Notes: a model not told the origin generated them from the sequence alone. DNA of 64,000 nt from Streptomyces lincolnensis (GCF_021173675.1 NZ_JAIHON010000013.1:124001-188000), one strand, 5' to 3'. Positions 50,533 to 59,717 are shown, counted from the first letter of the stretch. Numbers and translations: made by a program.

Positions 50533-51729
50533 ATGACCGCAACGACCTCGCGGGGGCGTGGCGACGCCGGCCCCCGGCGCGTCCTGATCGTGGCTCAGCT
50601 CGACGGGTACGCCAACAGCGTCAAACCCCTGGCCATCGAGCGGTATCTGCGGGACCACGGTCATGACGTACACATGGCGGACACCTACTGCCTGGCGCGG
50701 GCGTCCAGGACCCCGGGCTCCCTCGGCCGACTGCTCCCGGGATCCCCGCGTCCCCTGAAGCTGATGCTCTACGCGAACGACGTCGCCTCCAAACTGCTCA
50801 CCCGGCGATGGGGGTTCGGGCGCCGTCACCTCTCGCGCCACGTCCTGCTGACGGACCACCGGCTGCGCCGACGCATCCTCAGCCGCGATCTCGCGCTGGA
50901 CGACTTCGACCTCGTCATCTGTGAAACCCCCTATGACGCGGGAGTGCTGAAGACGGCCACGTCCGCCCAGACCCTCTACGACTGTCCCAACCCCTGGGCC
51001 GACGAAGTGCTCAACGAGGGCAGGCTCACCGCCCGCCAACACCGGAAGTTCCGTCACTGGGAGAAGGACTTCCTCGAAAGCATGGAGTACCTGTCGTTCT
51101 CCTGGGAGACGTACGGCCGGTACGCGCAGGCTCAATACGGGCTCAGCGGGAACAACTTCCTCCAGCTCAACTGGGGGTGCACACCGTCACCCGAACGCGC
51201 GCGCTTCGCCGGACCGCCACGCGTGGCCTACCTCGGCTCGCTCGCCGGGCAATTCATCAACCTTCCCCTGCTCTCCCGGCTGACCCGGCTGTATCCGCAC
51301 ATCGACGTCTACGGCGGACCGCCGCCCGACCCGTCCCTGGGACTCAACTACCGCGGCTACGCGACCGCCGAGATCCTGCGCGACTACCAGTTCGGGCTGA
51401 TCACCTGCACCCGGGACCCCATCCGCGAGGAAGGCTTCTCGGCCAAGCACCTGCACTACCTGGCGTACGGTCTGCCCGTCCTGGTCCCCGGCTGGCGGCG
51501 CAACCTCGACCTACTGCAGGGGTCGGTGCCCTATTCCGAGGATGATTTCGTCTCCGTGGTCGAGGCACTGAGCGACGAGGAGAAGTGGCGGACGGTCAGC
51601 GACAAGGCGTACGACCAGGCACGGCGGTTGGACTGGAACCGAACCCTGCAGCCGTTGGGGCGACTGCTGGACGGACTGCCGGAGGACAAGGGACGGGGTC
51701 GGGCACGAGCTGTCACCGGCCAGGTCTGA
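50533..51729 (+). CDS. Glycosyltransferase, GT-B-like
   Basis: Cytoplasmic or peripheral transferase of 398 residues. The N-half has VLIVAQLDGYANSVKPLAIERYL; the C-half has VAYLGSLAGQFINLPLLSRL, DVYGGPPPD, and a nucleotide-sugar-binding-like KHLHYLAYGLPVLVP stretch with an acidic region (DPIREEGFSAKHL). This is the GT-B pattern but a diverged family; donor and acceptor unknown. ATG 50533 has GAAGGAG upstream. Ends a run of four coupled genes. Confidence 0.8.
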   Translation: MTATTSRGRGDAGPRRVLIVAQLDGYANSVKPLAIERYLRDHGHDVHMADTYCLARASRTPGSLGRLLPGSPRPLKLMLYANDVASKLLTRRWGFGRRHLSRHVLLTDHRLRRRILSRDLALDDFDLVICETPYDAGVLKTATSAQTLYDCPNPWADEVLNEGRLTARQHRKFRHWEKDFLESMEYLSFSWETYGRYAQAQYGLSGNNFLQLNWGCTPSPERARFAGPPRVAYLGSLAGQFINLPLLSRLTRLYPHIDVYGGPPPDPSLGLNYRGYATAEILRDYQFGLITCTRDPIREEGFSAKHLHYLAYGLPVLVPGWRRNLDLLQGSVPYSEDDFVSVVEALSDEEKWRTVSDKAYDQARRLDWNRTLQPLGRLLDGLPEDKGRGRARAVTGQV

Positions 51730-51822
51730 CTCCGACACCCGAGGCCAGCGAGTCGAACCCCTGTCGGGCAGCGCGTTGCAGAGCGAGGGGAAGCCACCGG
51801 CATGCAACGGACTTGGCCCGGC

Positions 51823-52137
51823 TCAGGCCCCTGCTCGTGATCGCGTCCGCCAGCGTCGCGGAACGAGCTCTGCGATGTCGTACAGCCGAGTACGCAGCAC
51901 GCTTTTGAGGTTGTGGATGACGGCTCGCCAGTCGCGGACGTGTTCAAGCATCTCGGTGGTCACGACGACGCCGAACGATTCGGTGCCGAATCGTTCAACA
52001 GCCGGACCCAGCGATTCCGCAATTCGCCGGATGGTGCCATTGACGTCACACGAACCGACTTCCAGTACCGACTGACCGGAAATATCCGCCCGGCTCGGGT
52101 GAGATCGTGCAAATTCGATGCATCCGCTAGTGCACAT
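51823..52137 (-). pseudogene. Degraded class I SAM-dependent methyltransferase
   Basis: A 104-residue frame begins MCTSGCIEFARSH and continues SVLEVGSCDVNGTIRRIAESLGP, then jumps straight to AVERFGTESFGVVVTTEMLEHVRDWRAVIHNLKSVL. Intact family members (recalled) have about 25 more residues between, including the GVDxxxGPGVD motif, and continue for about 80 residues after the VLRPGG turn. Here both are missing: an internal in-frame deletion and a broken C-terminus. It has a good ribosome-binding site and overlaps the GT2 gene by 11 bp, so it was once coupled. About 90 bp between it and the 50533 gene are unrecognisable. Confidence 0.75.
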
Positions 52138-53188
52138 GTCGTCTCCTCGACGTTTCCGGCCGGCGACTGTAGTTCTGCCGCAACACGGTGACCACGTATT
52201 GCGCGTACCACCGGAATGCCGCTACGACGGCGCGGAGTTCATGTCCCCTTCTCCTTGCCAGGGCGAGCGCGATCCGGCAAGGGAATTCAATGAGAAGCGT
52301 CATGGCCGTCAGGGCCAGAGTCCGCCGGCGCGGCCAGTACAGTCGGGCGAATTCCGTCCTGCTGCGCAGGACGTGGAAGAGGCGGGGGCCCAGGACCTGT
52401 GACGAACTCACATTGCCCTTGTGGATCACGGGGGCATCCGCGAGGTAATAGCTGAGAAACCCCGCTCTTCTGGCCCGGTATGCGAGCTCGATCTCCTCGT
52501 AATAGAGGAAGAAGCGTTCGTCGAAGCCTCCCAGGTCCTCGAACAACGGCCGCCGCATGAGGAAGAAGGCGCCGATCACATGGTCCACCGGTTGGCTTTC
52601 CCTGAGCTCGTCGACCGAGATCCACTGTCTCGGGGCGAGGGAGGGGAGCAGTTGGGCGACACCCGTGGCCTTCGCCAGGAACATCGACAGTCGGGGAAAC
52701 CGGGAGCACGACGGCTGGAGCCTCCCGTCGTCACTGATCATCTGTCCCCCGCAGATACCCACGCGCGCCGCCTCGGGGAGGGCCAGGAAACCGAGGACCC
52801 GGTCCAGTGTCTCCGGAAACAGCGTCGTGTCCGGGTTGAGGAACAGCACGAAGGGTGCCGTCCCCTCTTTGGCGCCCTGGTTGCACGCGGTGGCGAATCC
52901 GTGATTCTCGGCGTTGTGAATGACGTGCAGGGGGAGCGGCAAGTCGGCGGTCCGGTCGGCGGATCCGTCGCTGGACGCGTTGTCCACCACGGTCACCGAG
53001 TCCAGCGTGAAGGCCGCGTGCCGGGAGGCCACGAGGGAGAGCAGGCAGTTGCGCAGGTACGCGCCCGTGTTCCAGTTGACCACCACGATGTCGAGGCCGG
53101 GCAGGGGGCCCTTTGCCCCGACGGACGGTGAAACGGACGGGGAAGGAGCGGGGCTCGTCCTGTTCCCCGCCGACATCTGCCGCACCAT
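52127..53188 (-). CDS. Glycosyltransferase family 2 protein (rhamnosyltransferase-like)
   Basis: GT-A enzyme of 353 residues. VVVNWNTGAYLRNCLLSL starts the fold, VVDNASSDGS is the nucleotide-binding turn, FLNPDTTLF the DxD-like metal site, and LRR...GAFFLMRRPLFEDLGGFDERFFLYYEEIELAYRA the catalytic ED part. A hydrophobic C-terminal part follows. The first 25 residues are Ser/Pro-rich. It is the last intact gene of a minus-strand run from the polymerase. Confidence 0.9.
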   Translation of the reverse strand: MVRQMSAGNRTSPAPSPSVSPSVGAKGPLPGLDIVVVNWNTGAYLRNCLLSLVASRHAAFTLDSVTVVDNASSDGSADRTADLPLPLHVIHNAENHGFATACNQGAKEGTAPFVLFLNPDTTLFPETLDRVLGFLALPEAARVGICGGQMISDDGRLQPSCSRFPRLSMFLAKATGVAQLLPSLAPRQWISVDELRESQPVDHVIGAFFLMRRPLFEDLGGFDERFFLYYEEIELAYRARRAGFLSYYLADAPVIHKGNVSSSQVLGPRLFHVLRSRTEFARLYWPRRRTLALTAMTLLIEFPCRIALALARRRGHELRAVVAAFRWYAQYVVTVLRQNYSRRPETSRRRHVH

Positions 53189-53212
53189 GACCTCAGCCTT
53201 CCTGGCAGGCGG

Positions 53213-54025
53213 CTAGTGGGCCCGCACCCGCCGCCGTACGTTGCGCGCGGCGTCCAGGAGGGCGGGCGGGGTCACGCGCTCGACAGTCCTGCGGGTGCGC
53301 CTCTGGCGTTCGCCCGGACGCCGTTGATAGAGGGTGCTGTGCTCGGAACTGCGTTCCTCCGCCGGGCGGCCGTTGCTGTAGTAGTAGAGGGCGAGCGAGC
53401 GCCGGGTCCGATCGGGCGGGCAGGCCAGCGGCTCGGGGTGGCCGTGGTAGGCGAAGTCCGTCGTGGCGAAGACGACGAAGCGGTTGAAGACGGGAAGGAC
53501 TTCCGTGACCGCGTGGGTCATCTCCCGGTCCCACAGTTCCAGAGCGCCCCCGTACGACTCCTGCCAGTTCCTGTTCAGGTAGACGAGGACGTTCAGCCGT
53601 CGGTCGAGGCGCAGTTTGGGCTGCCGGTTGAAGTCGGCGTGCACCTTGAGGAAGCCGCCCCGTTCGATCTGGTGCAGGCCCCCGCCCTCGAAGTACGGGT
53701 CCGGTACGAGACCGTCGATTCCGGTCAGCCGTTCCAGGAAACCGAGGAAGGCCGCACCGTTGAACTCCGCCAGCAGATGACGTGTGAACTCCCCGAAGAG
53801 CGCGTCCCCTTCACTGGCCAGCTTCTTCGAGGTGGACTTGTCGAACTGCTTCCAGGGGCCGTCGCCGGGCCGGGGGAACTCGGCCACGACCTGGTCCAGG
53901 ACCCACTCGGGCAGGAAGTCGTCGATGACGACATGGGGGAAGGGCTCGGTGCCGCGGAAGCGGTCGCGAGACCGGTCGGCCAGCGGGAGCAGGTGGTCGT
54001 CCGAGAAGTGGTACGGCTCAAACAT
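53213..54025 (-). CDS. 2-oxoglutarate/Fe(II)-dependent oxygenase (prolyl-hydroxylase type)
   Basis: Double-stranded beta-helix dioxygenase of 270 residues. The metal ligands are probably the His and Asp in FLKVHADFNRQPKL and the His in DFAYHGHPEP, with the 2-oxoglutarate Arg in RTRRSLALYYYS. The N-terminal part PFPHVVIDDFLPEWVLDQVVAEF is typical of 2OG-FeII_Oxy_3-like proteins in polysaccharide and lipopolysaccharide loci. It overlaps the polymerase gene by 8 bp. It probably hydroxylates a sugar, lipid carrier or protein of the locus; the target is not clear. Confidence 0.85.
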   Translation of the reverse strand: MFEPYHFSDDHLLPLADRSRDRFRGTEPFPHVVIDDFLPEWVLDQVVAEFPRPGDGPWKQFDKSTSKKLASEGDALFGEFTRHLLAEFNGAAFLGFLERLTGIDGLVPDPYFEGGGLHQIERGGFLKVHADFNRQPKLRLDRRLNVLVYLNRNWQESYGGALELWDREMTHAVTEVLPVFNRFVVFATTDFAYHGHPEPLACPPDRTRRSLALYYYSNGRPAEERSSEHSTLYQRRPGERQRRTRRTVERVTPPALLDAARNVRRRVRAH

Positions 54026-55388
54026 CGCTCATCATCCTTGGCTTCGAGGGGTGTTGGTGTCCGGTTGCGCCGACCCGGCCCCGCGTCGCGGCCGGCAGGA
54101 CCGTGGCCGCGACGAGTGCGAAGGTCAGCGAATTGCTGATGCCGAAGGACCAGGGGCGCTCCAGCACGGAGGCGAGCACCACGGGCAGCAGGACGCAGCT
54201 CGCGGCCGGAAATCCCCGGGTGCCGCCCCGGAACAGCAGGTACGCCAGCAGGGCGGCGAACAGGAGCAGTCCGATGATTCCGCCCGCGTACAGGACGTCG
54301 ATCCACTGGTTGTGCAGCGAGGGCGAGGTCGCGGCGGGGATGTCGCCGCCTTGGTACTTGGCGGACCAGGCCTTGCCGCCGTACCCGAGGAGCGGAGAGC
54401 GCGTCCACTCGTCCTTGGCCTGGTCCCAGATCGCGGCACGCAGTCCGAGATCGCCGAAGCGCGCGTGGCGAATGGGCACCGCGAAGCCGAGGAAGGTCGC
54501 CGCGGCGAGGGCCGCCCCGGCCAGGAGACCGCGGCCGGGTGACACGCCCGCGACCGGAGTCCTGGCGGACCGGTCGGGCAGCGTCGGCCGCAGCAGCGCC
54601 AGCAGGGCCACCGACAAGATCGCCGTGGCACCCGCCAGATAACTGCCGCTGGCGAGCGCCACGAAGGCGAGGTAGCAGGCCAGCAGGACGCGCACCTTGC
54701 CGCGCAGCCCCAGCCAGACGAAGGGGATGCACACCACCACCAGCAGGCTGAAGGTGTTCTCGTTGGTGAAGACGCCGGCGTAGAGGATGTTCAGGACGCT
54801 GCACGGGTCGTCGGCGCGGCAGGGACGTACGACGGTGGCCTGCTCGGCGAACGACTCGATGCCGCCCAGCACGGTGTACACCATCGCGACGGCGGCACCA
54901 CCGAGCAACGCGGAGCGTCCGGGACGGGCCACCGCCGCCGCGAGCAGGGCCGCGAGCAGGGTGAACTCTCTCGGCGTCCACAGCGGTTGTCCGTGCAGGC
55001 CGTCGGAGGCGATCAGGGTCAGCACGATCACGGTCGCGATGAGGGGGGCCGTGTTGACCCGGGCCCGGGCGACCAGCAGTCGGCCGACGAGGAACAGCAC
55101 ACAGGCCGCGAGCATGAGGGAGTTCGTGACGAAGTCGATCCGGTTCACCCAGCTCGGGAAGCCGATCACCGTGTCGCCGAGGGGGTCCAGGCGCTCTTTA
55201 CGGCCGCTGACGATCACATACGCCGTGGACGGCAGGTTGGCCAGGACCCCGATCAGCAGGACCAGGGTCGAGGTCAGATCCCAGTCGCCGAAGACGTGGG
55301 CCCTGCGCAGGGCGATCGTCCAGGGGATCAGGGACAGCAGGGTCAGGATCCCGATGATCAGTACCGAGGTGGACTGCTGTTGTGTCAT
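54018..55388 (-). CDS. O-antigen ligase/polymerase-like membrane protein (Wzy)
   Basis: Polytopic membrane protein of 456 residues with about 11-12 hydrophobic segments and a large outside loop around residues 280-340 (DQAKDEWTRSPLLGYGGKAWSAKY...SLHNQWIDVLYAGGIIG). The PLxGxG and HNxxxxxLxxxGxxG patterns are those of O-antigen ligase/Wzy proteins. Expected to polymerise flipped repeat units. It starts 18 bp after the Wzz-like gene and overlaps the oxygenase gene. Confidence 0.88.
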   Translation of the reverse strand: MTQQQSTSVLIIGILTLLSLIPWTIALRRAHVFGDWDLTSTLVLLIGVLANLPSTAYVIVSGRKERLDPLGDTVIGFPSWVNRIDFVTNSLMLAACVLFLVGRLLVARARVNTAPLIATVIVLTLIASDGLHGQPLWTPREFTLLAALLAAAVARPGRSALLGGAAVAMVYTVLGGIESFAEQATVVRPCRADDPCSVLNILYAGVFTNENTFSLLVVVCIPFVWLGLRGKVRVLLACYLAFVALASGSYLAGATAILSVALLALLRPTLPDRSARTPVAGVSPGRGLLAGAALAAATFLGFAVPIRHARFGDLGLRAAIWDQAKDEWTRSPLLGYGGKAWSAKYQGGDIPAATSPSLHNQWIDVLYAGGIIGLLLFAALLAYLLFRGGTRGFPAASCVLLPVVLASVLERPWSFGISNSLTFALVAATVLPAATRGRVGATGHQHPSKPRMMSDV

Positions 55389-55406
55389 CGGGAGCCTCCC
55401 GTCCCC

Positions 55407-56822
55407 CTACCGGCTGTGGCCGGCCGGGGTGCGTACGGCGTCGTGTGCGGGCGCCTCCCGGTCCGCGGACGCCGGAGCGGCATCGTCCTGTGCCATCGCG
55501 CGGCTCCGTCGCGGACCCCCGCGCCTGTCGGACGGCGCCGCGGTGACGACGGCACCGAGGGTGCGCGCCCCGACGGCGGCCAGGCTCTCGAGCGCGCCGC
55601 GTACCTGGCCGCACCGGGTCCTGCCGGCCCGGACCACGAGCAGGACCGCCTCCACCTCGGCGGCGAGGATCGCCCCGTCGGCGAAGGGCAGCAGAGGCGG
55701 GCTGTCCAGCACCACGAGATCCGCGTCCGCCTCCAGGGTGCGCAGCAACTGCCTCAGGTAGCGGGACGACAGCAGCGCGGCCGGGTCGGCCGTGGGAGTG
55801 CCGCCCGGCAGCACCGACAGCCGTCCGGCCTCCCAGGTCTGCACGGCCTCGGAGAGGGGCGCCCGGCCCGTGACGACGTCGGTCAGCCCAGGAGCCTCGC
55901 GCAGCCCGAGCGTCGCGGCCAGGCGCGGCCGGCGCAGGTCTGCCTCGACGAGCACGACGCGCCGGTCCGTGCGCGCGACGTCGACGGCCAGGTCGAGGGC
56001 GGTGTCCGCCTTGCCCTCACCGTGCACGGCGCTGGTGACGAGCAGTGAGCTCGGCATGCCGTCGTGGGGGAGGCGAAGGCGCGTCCGCAGCCGGCTGAGC
56101 GCTTCACCGCGCCGGGTTCTGCCGCCCTGGGGGCCGAACCTCGGCGTGCGGGGGGCGGGCTTGGGAAGGGCGCCCAGTGTCGTGATGCCCAGGCGGCTTC
56201 GGAGGTCGTCCGCCGAGCGGACCGCGGTGTCGAGCGAATTGCGCAGCACGGCTCCCGTGAGGCCGACGACGATGCCGGCGAGCAGACCGATCGCCACGTT
56301 CAGGGCCGGCCGCGGGCTCGTCGGCGAGGTCGGCGGCTCGGGATTGCCGACCACGCTGGCCTTGACCACCGGCGGCGCCGTCGCCGAGGCCGTCTCGATG
56401 CTGTCGATGTACTCGGTGAACCGGGCGGCCGTCTCGTCGGCGATCGCCTGGGCGCGACCGGGGGACCGGTCCGTCACCTTGATGTCGACCAGGGTGGTGT
56501 CGAGCGGCGCCTGCGCCGTGATCTTGTCGGCGAGCTGTTGCGGTGTCGTGTTCAGACCGAGTTTGTCGATGACGCCGCCCAGGATCGCGGGACTGTTCGC
56601 GATCTTCGTATAGGACTTGACCCGCTGCTGGGTGAACAGGCCGCCGGCGTACGCGTCGGCGCTGTTCCGGTCGTTGGTGGCGATGAAGAGCTGGGCCTTG
56701 GCCGTATAGGTGCGCGGCATGACGGCGGTCACGGCGACCGCCGCCGCCGCTCCCAGCAGGACGCACACCACGACGAACCGCCAGCGCCGACGCAGGACAT
56801 CGACGTATTCACGGAGATCCAC
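55407..56822 (-). CDS. Wzz/BY-kinase-like chain-length regulator with a degenerate Walker A motif
   Basis: Protein of 471 residues. An N-terminal Wzz domain (DLREYVDVLRRRWRF, first helix about 13-35, second about 170-195) surrounds an outside coiled part, and is fused to a tyrosine-kinase-like ATPase domain. That domain has SAVHGEGKADTALDLA where the Thr/Ser after Lys should be (Walker A), VVLVEADLRRP for Walker A' (Glu instead of Asp), and LVVLDSPPLL for Walker B. There is no C-terminal Tyr cluster. I chose GTG 56822 because GGAGGGGG is just upstream and it matches the family start; ATG 56879 would add 19 residues. It probably sets chain length, but kinase activity is doubtful. Confidence 0.85.
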   Translation of the reverse strand: MDLREYVDVLRRRWRFVVVCVLLGAAAAVAVTAVMPRTYTAKAQLFIATNDRNSADAYAGGLFTQQRVKSYTKIANSPAILGGVIDKLGLNTTPQQLADKITAQAPLDTTLVDIKVTDRSPGRAQAIADETAARFTEYIDSIETASATAPPVVKASVVGNPEPPTSPTSPRPALNVAIGLLAGIVVGLTGAVLRNSLDTAVRSADDLRSRLGITTLGALPKPAPRTPRFGPQGGRTRRGEALSRLRTRLRLPHDGMPSSLLVTSAVHGEGKADTALDLAVDVARTDRRVVLVEADLRRPRLAATLGLREAPGLTDVVTGRAPLSEAVQTWEAGRLSVLPGGTPTADPAALLSSRYLRQLLRTLEADADLVVLDSPPLLPFADGAILAAEVEAVLLVVRAGRTRCGQVRGALESLAAVGARTLGAVVTAAPSDRRGGPRRSRAMAQDDAAPASADREAPAHDAVRTPAGHSR

Positions 56823-56853
56823 AGGAGCCCCCTCCTCGACTGGGGCGGGCGAC

Positions 56854-56905
56854 TTGACCGTCCACCACGGTGAAGGCATATTCTTGTTTACGTCGTAAAT
56901 GTACG
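56854..56905 (+). promoter_or_regulatory. Promoter-operator module C, between the Wzz-like gene and a glycosyltransferase gene
   Basis: TTGACC (56854-56859), 17 bp, CATATT (56877-56882), 3 bp, then GTTTACGTCGTAAATGTACG (56886-56905). Inside it TTTACG-T-CGTAAA is a perfect dyad. It points to the plus-strand glycosyltransferase 31 bp downstream and lies in the divergent gap. Confidence 0.75.
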
Positions 56906-56935
56906 TTATCAGCGTATTGCGCGGGATGTGAAGTC

Positions 56936-58000
56936 ATGGACGGTCTGCTCGAACACTGCGCGATCACCCCCTACGGGCGGCGGACCGGCAGCTCACGGGT
57001 CCGCGTCTTCGAGTGGCTGGACCGCGTCGGCATCGACTTCACCGTCAGCAGCTACGCCTCGCTCCCCGACGCCACCCCGTCCCGGCTTGCCCGGCACCCC
57101 CTGGCCGTGGCCCGGGCGGAACTACGCCTGCACAGGCTCGCCGCCGCACGGCCGAGGCGCCTGCTGCTGCACCGGGAGGCGTCCCCGCTCAGCCGCGGCT
57201 GGTGGGAGCGGCGCCTGCTGGCGGGCGCGGAGTTCTCCGTGTACGACTTCGACGACGCCCTGCAGTGGGACCGGGGTGCCGGAGGCGTGGCGCGCAGACT
57301 GGCGCCCAAGGCCGACAAGGCGCGCACCGCCGTACGGCACGCCGACCGCGTCATCGCGGGCAACGACATCCTCGGGGACTGGGCCGCGCAACACCACGGC
57401 GACGTCGTGGTGATCCCCAGTTGCGTGGCGCCGGGGGACTACACGCCGAAGGCCTCCTACGCGCTGCACGACCCACCGCGGCTGGGCTGGATCGGCTCCC
57501 GCGGCAACGAGGCCTACCTGCTCCTGGTGGCCGGCGCCCTGGAGGAGATCCACCGCCGCAGCGGCGCCCGGCTGACGCTCGTCGGTACCACGCGGCCTTC
57601 GCTGGGCCGTCTGGAGGCCATCATCGACCGCGTCGCGTGGACCCCGTACAACGAGCGGACCGCGCTGGCCGACATCGACGTCGGGCTGATGCCCCTGCCC
57701 GCGACCGCCTACAGCCTGGGCAAGTGCGGCTACAAGCTGCTCCAGTACGGCGCCGCCGGGGTGCCCTCGGTGGCCACACCGATCGGGGTGAACGCGGACA
57801 TCCTGCGCCGGTTCCGGATGCCGGCCGCCCGCGGCGACGGCGAGTGGGCCGAAGCGGTCCAGGGGCTGCTGGACGTCTCGGACACCACTCGCGAGCGGCT
57901 GGGACGCGACGCCAGGGCCGTCGTCGAGCGACGGTACTCCTACGACGCCTGGCTCCCGCGGTGGACGGCGGCTCTGGAACTTTCCAGGACGGCGCCATGA
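56936..58000 (+). CDS. Glycosyltransferase (GT-B fold)
   Basis: Transferase of 354 residues. RRTGSSRVRVFEWLDRVG, the centre SVYDFDDALQWDRG, and a C-half with RLGWIGSRGNEAYLLLV, DVGLMPLPATAYSLGKCGYKLLQYGAAGVPSVATPIGVN (donor-binding block) and a terminal helix. The family resembles GT1/GT4 proteins. ATG 56936; there is only a weak GGGA site, with module C about 30 bp upstream. The stop overlaps the sugar transferase gene as ATGA. Confidence 0.88.
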   Translation: MDGLLEHCAITPYGRRTGSSRVRVFEWLDRVGIDFTVSSYASLPDATPSRLARHPLAVARAELRLHRLAAARPRRLLLHREASPLSRGWWERRLLAGAEFSVYDFDDALQWDRGAGGVARRLAPKADKARTAVRHADRVIAGNDILGDWAAQHHGDVVVIPSCVAPGDYTPKASYALHDPPRLGWIGSRGNEAYLLLVAGALEEIHRRSGARLTLVGTTRPSLGRLEAIIDRVAWTPYNERTALADIDVGLMPLPATAYSLGKCGYKLLQYGAAGVPSVATPIGVNADILRRFRMPAARGDGEWAEAVQGLLDVSDTTRERLGRDARAVVERRYSYDAWLPRWTAALELSRTAP

Positions 58001-58770
58001 CCGCGGCGACCGGCGAGGGGACAGGTGAAGGGACACCCGCCATGGACACCACCGCTCACGCGCGGCCGCCGGTTCTTCGGCAGCCCATGACACCCGTCCG
58101 CCTCACCCGCCCCCGCCGTGCCCTCGACATCGTCGTGTCGCTGCTGCTGCTCACCCTCCTGTCGCCCTTGCTGCTGTTCCTGGCCGTTCTGGTGCGTGCC
58201 ACGAGTGGTGGGCCGGCGCTCTTCCGGCAGCGGCGGATGGGGGAGGGGGCAAGGGAGTTCACCCTCTACAAGTTCCGCACCATGCGGCGGGACGCCGCGG
58301 GTCCCGGGCTCACTGCCGGCTCGGACGCGCGGGTGACCGGCACCGGGCGCCTGCTCAGACGCTTCGGTCTGGACGAACTGCCGCAGTTCTTCAACGTCCT
58401 GCGCGGGGACATGACGCTGGTGGGCCCGCGCCCGGAGGGCACCGCACTGGCCCTCCGCTATCCGCCCGAGTGCCAATGGGTGTTCCGTCACCGCCCCGGG
58501 CTCACGGGCCCCTGCCAACTGCGGTCACGCGCCGACGCGATGCTGCTCGACGGCAGGACGGACCCCGAGAGGTACTACCTGGAGGTCATGGTTCCGCGCC
58601 GGGCCGCGATGGACGCGGAGGTCCTGGCGCGCCTCACCCCGGCCACCGTGCTGCTCTTCGTCGTCCGCACGCCGTGGTACCTGGTGTCCGCCGCGTGGGA
58701 GGGATCCCGCAGGTCCGCCGGCCGGTCGGGCGGGGACGCCGAAGAGGGCACGGGGGGAGGCCGGTCCTGA
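57997..58770 (+). CDS. Initiating sugar-phosphate transferase (WbaP/WcaJ type, polyprenyl-phosphate)
   Basis: Membrane enzyme of 257 residues that starts repeat-unit synthesis by moving a hexose-1-phosphate from UDP-sugar to undecaprenyl phosphate. A single hydrophobic re-entrant segment (ALDIVVSLLLLTLLSPLLLFLAVLV) is followed by the catalytic part: FRQRRMG, FTLYKFRTMR, RRFGLDELPQFFNVLRGDMTLVGPRPE, and RPGLTGPCQL. ATG overlaps the previous stop. TGATG coupling to the epimerase gene. Confidence 0.94.
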   Translation: MTAATGEGTGEGTPAMDTTAHARPPVLRQPMTPVRLTRPRRALDIVVSLLLLTLLSPLLLFLAVLVRATSGGPALFRQRRMGEGAREFTLYKFRTMRRDAAGPGLTAGSDARVTGTGRLLRRFGLDELPQFFNVLRGDMTLVGPRPEGTALALRYPPECQWVFRHRPGLTGPCQLRSRADAMLLDGRTDPERYYLEVMVPRRAAMDAEVLARLTPATVLLFVVRTPWYLVSAAWEGSRRSAGRSGGDAEEGTGGGRS

Positions 58771-59717
58771 TGCGTGCCGTCGTGACCGGGGCGGCCGGGT
58801 TCATCGGCTCCCATCTGTGCGCACACCTGCTCTCCCACGGCGACGACGTGCGAGGCGTCGACGCCGTCACGGACTTCTACGATCCCGCGCGCAAGTGGGA
58901 GAACCTCTCCCCCCTGCTGGGCCGGGACCGGTTCACCTTCCGGCAGGACGATCTGCTGACGGCCCCCCTGGAGCCGCTCTTCGCCGACGCGGACGCGGTC
59001 TACCACCTCGCCGGACAGCCCGGCGTCCGCTCCTCCTGGGGCGCGGACTTCGCCCTCTACGTGGAACGCAACATCCTGGCCACCCAGCGCGTCCTGGAGG
59101 CGGCCCGCGACAGCGGACTGCCACGGCTCGTGAACGCCTCCAGCTCGTCGGTCTACGGCAACGCCGAGACGTACCCGACCAGGGAGACGGCACGTCCCGG
59201 ACCCGTGTCGCCGTACGGCGTGACCAAACTGGCCGCGGAGCACCTGTGCGAGACGTATCGCACCGCCTTCGCCGTGCCGGTCGTCTCCCTGCGGCTGTTC
59301 AGCGTCTACGGCCCCCGGCAGCGACCCGACATGGCGTTCTCCCGGTTGCTCACGGCGGCCTTCACCCGGCGGCCGTTCGTCCTCTACGGAGACGGGGAGC
59401 AGAGCCGCGACTTCACCTATGTCACGGACGTGGTCACCGCCATGCGCCAGGCCGCGCTCTCCTCGTGGAGCGGTGTGGCCAATGTGGGCGGCGGCTCCGA
59501 GGTGACGATGAATCAGGTCGTCGGCCTGCTTCGGCTGTTGGGGGCCTCCGTGCAGGTGGTGCGGGTACAGGGGCGGCCGGGTGACGCCCGTAGGACCGCC
59601 GCCGACATCGCCCTCGCCCGCGAGGCCTTCGGCTACCGGCCGACGACGGGCGTACGGGACGGACTCGCGGCGATGGTGGCGGCCGCACGTGTGGGCCGGC
59701 CGGTACCGGCCGTGTGA
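58770..59717 (+). CDS. NAD-dependent epimerase/dehydratase (UDP-glucose/glucuronate 4-epimerase-like)
   Basis: Short-chain dehydrogenase of 315 residues. The NAD motif TGAAGFIGSHLC is at the N-terminus, NASSSSVYGN holds the catalytic Ser, and YGVTKLAAE the Tyr-x3-Lys. The C-terminal part RDFTYVTDVVTAM is typical of GalE-like/UDP-glucuronate epimerases. The start overlaps the sugar transferase (TGATG). It supplies an epimerised UDP-sugar for the repeat unit; exact sugar unknown. Convergent with the methyltransferase gene, 30 bp away. Confidence 0.9.
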   Translation: MRAVVTGAAGFIGSHLCAHLLSHGDDVRGVDAVTDFYDPARKWENLSPLLGRDRFTFRQDDLLTAPLEPLFADADAVYHLAGQPGVRSSWGADFALYVERNILATQRVLEAARDSGLPRLVNASSSSVYGNAETYPTRETARPGPVSPYGVTKLAAEHLCETYRTAFAVPVVSLRLFSVYGPRQRPDMAFSRLLTAAFTRRPFVLYGDGEQSRDFTYVTDVVTAMRQAALSSWSGVANVGGGSEVTMNQVVGLLRLLGASVQVVRVQGRPGDARRTAADIALAREAFGYRPTTGVRDGLAAMVAAARVGRPVPAV

